Positions 61,659-64,000 of a stretch of DNA of 64,000 bases are shown in pieces. The notes under the pieces are model-generated. The model had not been told where the DNA came from. It did not search any database and saw only the letters and a program-made list of their open reading frames with translations. Position numbers and translations under genes: made by a program. This DNA comes from Leeuwenhoekiella polynyae. GTDB lineage: Bacteria; Bacteroidota; Bacteroidia; Flavobacteriales; Flavobacteriaceae. The stretch lies in the NCBI RefSeq assembly GCF_004104075.1, contig NZ_QOVK01000020.1:1-64000 (forward strand). The letters are read 5' to 3'. Numbering within the stretch: the first letter of the stretch is position 1; every line of letters begins with the position of its first letter.

Positions 61659-64000
61659 ATGCTTAATAAAAGCATTAAATTTTTTATCGAAAATAAGCTA
61701 ATAGCTTTTCTCATACTGGCTTTGTTTGTGGTCTGGGGGATTGCGACTGCTCCTTTTAATTGGGATACAGTCCCGACAGCTGTCGGGATGCCGCGTGATC
61801 CGGTTGCGGTTGACGCGATTCCAGATATTGGGGAGAATCAGCAAATCGTTTTCACAAAGTGGGAAGGTCGTTCTCCTCAGGATATAGAAGATCAGATCAG
61901 TTATCCGCTTACTTCTGCCTTGTTGGGGATTCCCGGTGTCAGGACCATACGCAGTTCGTCTATGTTTGGCTTTTCTAGTATCTATATCATTTTTGAAGAG
62001 GATGTAGAATTCTACTGGAGCCGTAGTCGTATTCTCGAAAAATTGAATTCACTTCCCGCTAATCTCTTGCCACAAGGAGTGAGTCCTACTTTAGGACCAG
62101 ATGCTACCGGCCTCGGACAAATCTATTGGTACACCTTAGAAGGTCGTGATCCTGAAGGAAAGGTTACGGGCGGTTGGGATTTGCAAGAGTTGCGCAGTAT
62201 TCAGGATTATTATGTGAAGTACGGTTTGGCTGCTGCTAGCGGCGTTTCAGAAGTTGCTTCTATAGGCGGTTACGTGCAGGAATATCAGATAGATGTAAAT
62301 CCGGAGTTGGCTCGCCAATATAATTTAGGACTTGATGAGCTGGTAAAAGCGGTTAAAGAAAGCAATCAGGATATTGGTGCTCAGACTTTAGAGATCAACA
62401 AAGCCGAATATCTGGTGCGCGGTTTAGGTTATGTAAAGTCTATTTCAGATATCGAGAATGCTGTGGTTACTGCTGAGGATTACACAGCAATTCGGGTTAA
62501 AGACCTTGCAAAGGTGACACTGGGACCTGCCCCACGCCGAGGGATTTTAGATAAAGAGGGTGCTGAGGTTGTAGGAGGTGTTGTGGTGGCACGTTATGGT
62601 GCAAATCCCATGGAAGTCATCAACAATGTAAAAGAAAAAATTAAAGAGATCAGTGGTGGTCTGCCCGTTAAAACTCTAGCAGACGGAAGAAAATCTCAAT
62701 TGACTATAGTTCCATTTTACGACCGTACACAATTGATAGCAGAAACTTTAGGTACCCTTGATGAAGCCCTCACAATGGAAATTCTCATTACCATACTTGT
62801 GATTATTGTGATGGTTTTTAATTTGAGAGCTTCGGTTCTTATTTCAGGTCTATTACCGGTTGCAGTGCTAATGGTTTTCATCGCTATGAAATTGTTTGCT
62901 GTAGATGCCAATATAGTAGCCCTTTCCGGTATTGCCATAGCGATTGGTACTATGGTTGACGTCGGTGTTATTCTCACCGAAAATATGATCCGGCATTTTG
63001 ATGAGGCAAAAAAAGCGCATAAAAACATTCCTTTAAATACATTGGTTTACAATGCAACTGCAGAAGTTTCGGGAGCTATTGTAACGGCTGTGCTTACGAC
63101 AATCATAAGTTTTATTCCGGTATTTACATTGATGGGTGCAGAAGGTAAACTATTCCGGCCGCTGGCTTTTACAAAAACGGCAGCGTTGGCAGCTTCATTG
63201 TTGATTGCGTTGTTTATGATTCCGCCTTTTGCAGCACTTATTTTCCGTAAAAAATCGGTTAAAGAATCTGTTGCTCGTGTTTTTCAAATACTACTTATCC
63301 TTTTAGGAATTCTTGCTTGTGTATACGGATTTTGGTTGGGCTTGATTTTGGTGGGTTTTGGCGTTCTTAACTTGTTACGCAAAGCGGAAAAGTTACCATT
63401 TAATGGTTTTCCGCAAGCGGAAGGAATACTCGTAGTAATTGGCATCGTTTTTTTACTAGCGAGCTATTGGCGACCGTTAGGCTTTAACCGAAGCATTCTT
63501 GTAAACTTGCTTTTTGTAACGTTTTTATGCGCCGTGTTTTTTGGAGCATTCTGGATATTGCGTCACTTTTATGAGCGCATTTTACGCTGGGTATTGGTAA
63601 ACAGAATCTTGTTTTTAAGTATACCTACATTTCTCCTGATCTGCGGCGGTGTAATACTTTTCAATACAGGTAAAGAGTTTATGCCTGCTCTTAATGAAGG
63701 TACATTTTTATTGATGCCTACATCGTTGCCACACGCAGGTGTTGAAGAAAATAAGCGTGTTTTACAGCAATTAGATATGGCGGTTGCCAGCATTCCTGAG
63801 GTGGAGACTGTGGTGGGAAAAGCGGGGCGAACAGAGTCTGCATTGGATCCTGCGCCCCTGTCGATGTACGAAAACATCATTCAGTATAAGTCAGAGTTTC
63901 TGCGGAATGCTTCCGGAAAACGGCAACGTTATCAAGTAGATGAAAATGGCTATTTTACATTAAAGGATGGTGGTAAAACACGAAACCCAAATATAGAGGT
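61659..64000 (+). CDS. cusA: CusA-type heavy-metal efflux RND transporter, cut by the window end
   Basis: The frame is open from the ATG at 61659 to the window end: 780 codons of a protein that normally has 1000 or more residues, often with a fused TolC-like domain in Bacteroidota. HME-RND landmarks are DPVAVDAIPDIGENQQIVFT, QDIEDQISYPLTSALLGIPG in part, and the membrane motif AIAIGTMVDVGVILTEN. It expels Cu(I)/Ag(I) or divalent cations from periplasm and cytoplasm. An 18-bp palindromic repeat is inserted in frame near residue 40 (61771-61788), adding TVPTAVGM before the conserved PRDPVAVD. Gene name by family; metal specificity is uncertain. Confidence 0.92.
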   Translation, partial: MLNKSIKFFIENKLIAFLILALFVVWGIATAPFNWDTVPTAVGMPRDPVAVDAIPDIGENQQIVFTKWEGRSPQDIEDQISYPLTSALLGIPGVRTIRSSSMFGFSSIYIIFEEDVEFYWSRSRILEKLNSLPANLLPQGVSPTLGPDATGLGQIYWYTLEGRDPEGKVTGGWDLQELRSIQDYYVKYGLAAASGVSEVASIGGYVQEYQIDVNPELARQYNLGLDELVKAVKESNQDIGAQTLEINKAEYLVRGLGYVKSISDIENAVVTAEDYTAIRVKDLAKVTLGPAPRRGILDKEGAEVVGGVVVARYGANPMEVINNVKEKIKEISGGLPVKTLADGRKSQLTIVPFYDRTQLIAETLGTLDEALTMEILITILVIIVMVFNLRASVLISGLLPVAVLMVFIAMKLFAVDANIVALSGIAIAIGTMVDVGVILTENMIRHFDEAKKAHKNIPLNTLVYNATAEVSGAIVTAVLTTIISFIPVFTLMGAEGKLFRPLAFTKTAALAASLLIALFMIPPFAALIFRKKSVKESVARVFQILLILLGILACVYGFWLGLILVGFGVLNLLRKAEKLPFNGFPQAEGILVVIGIVFLLASYWRPLGFNRSILVNLLFVTFLCAVFFGAFWILRHFYERILRWVLVNRILFLSIPTFLLICGGVILFNTGKEFMPALNEGTFLLMPTSLPHAGVEENKRVLQQLDMAVASIPEVETVVGKAGRTESALDPAPLSMYENIIQYKSEFLRNASGKRQRYQVDENGYFTLKDGGKTRNPNIE
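61771..61788. repeat. Perfect 18-bp palindrome TCCCGACAGCTGTCGGGA inside cusA
   Basis: It is the same family as 9212-9229 (two compensating differences, both arms still pairing) and is again followed by TGCC. It is an exact multiple of three in length and keeps the frame. Confidence 0.75.

Overview
The window looks like part of the chromosome of a member of the Flavobacteriaceae (Bacteroidota), probably marine or environmental. The evidence is two SusC/SusD pairs, a FecI/FecR-type regulatory pair beside an STN-domain TonB receptor, promoters of the Bacteroidota type (TTG, 19-20 bp, TAnnTTTG), weak Shine-Dalgarno sequences, and a flavobacterial-type RibBA whose second domain has lost its zinc cysteines. 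I do not assign a genus. No insertion sequence, integrase, CRISPR array or rRNA is visible.

Layout. (1) 1-8.9 kb is a defence-type accessory block, all on the + strand: the C-terminal remnant of an Eco57I-like restriction-modification enzyme, an unrecognised two-gene membrane module (a beta-helix repeat protein plus a 4-TM protein), a one-chain GmrSD-type (DUF262/DUF1524/DUF4268) nuclease, and an overlapping SIR2 + HerA pair. It stops at the 3' end of a tRNA-Ser(UGA) gene. (2) 9.3-21.3 kb is ordinary housekeeping, mostly on the - strand: a SanA-like protein, a nitroreductase, tpx-dgkA-ftsK-lolA-lptF/G-ribBA, a peroxiredoxin/thioredoxin/small-protein set and an NhaC antiporter. (3) 21.6-33.4 kb has two nearly identical GNAT-like genes (582-bp direct repeats) bracketing an ECF sigma factor, anti-sigma factor, STN-SusC, SusD and zinc metalloprotease locus, which looks like a self-regulated peptide or protein scavenging system. 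(4) 33.7-41.2 kb holds a TPM-domain lipoprotein, a second SusC/SusD pair without enzymes, and a GC-richer orphan gene with a 10-11-bp iterated repeat upstream. (5) 41.8-48.4 kb holds a large YadA-head/PA14 secreted protein, lpdA, a quinone oxidoreductase and a ModF-like ABC ATPase. (6) 48.6-61.1 kb is a signalling plus exopolysaccharide cluster: a hybrid histidine kinase with two receivers, a receiver-like/Hpt protein, a response regulator, a membrane HEAT protein, a GT2 synthase, a TPR/YaiO outer-membrane barrel, a periplasmic unknown, a convergent LtaS-type sulfatase-fold enzyme, and a second response regulator paralogous to the first. (7) 61.1-64 kb starts a metal-efflux locus (HYC_CC_PP-like protein and a CusA-type RND pump cut by the window end).

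How the genes work together. The defence block combines DNA-modification-dependent cleavage, NAD-consuming abortive infection and an uncharacterised membrane module. The FecIR locus can sense its own TonB substrate through the STN domain. The 48.6-61.1 kb cluster appears to link a phosphorelay to synthesis and export of a surface polysaccharide. Short interspersed repeats recur between genes, and two repeat families also occur in frame inside coding sequence (the methylase remnant and cusA). Functions are assigned from motifs read by eye; no database search was run.
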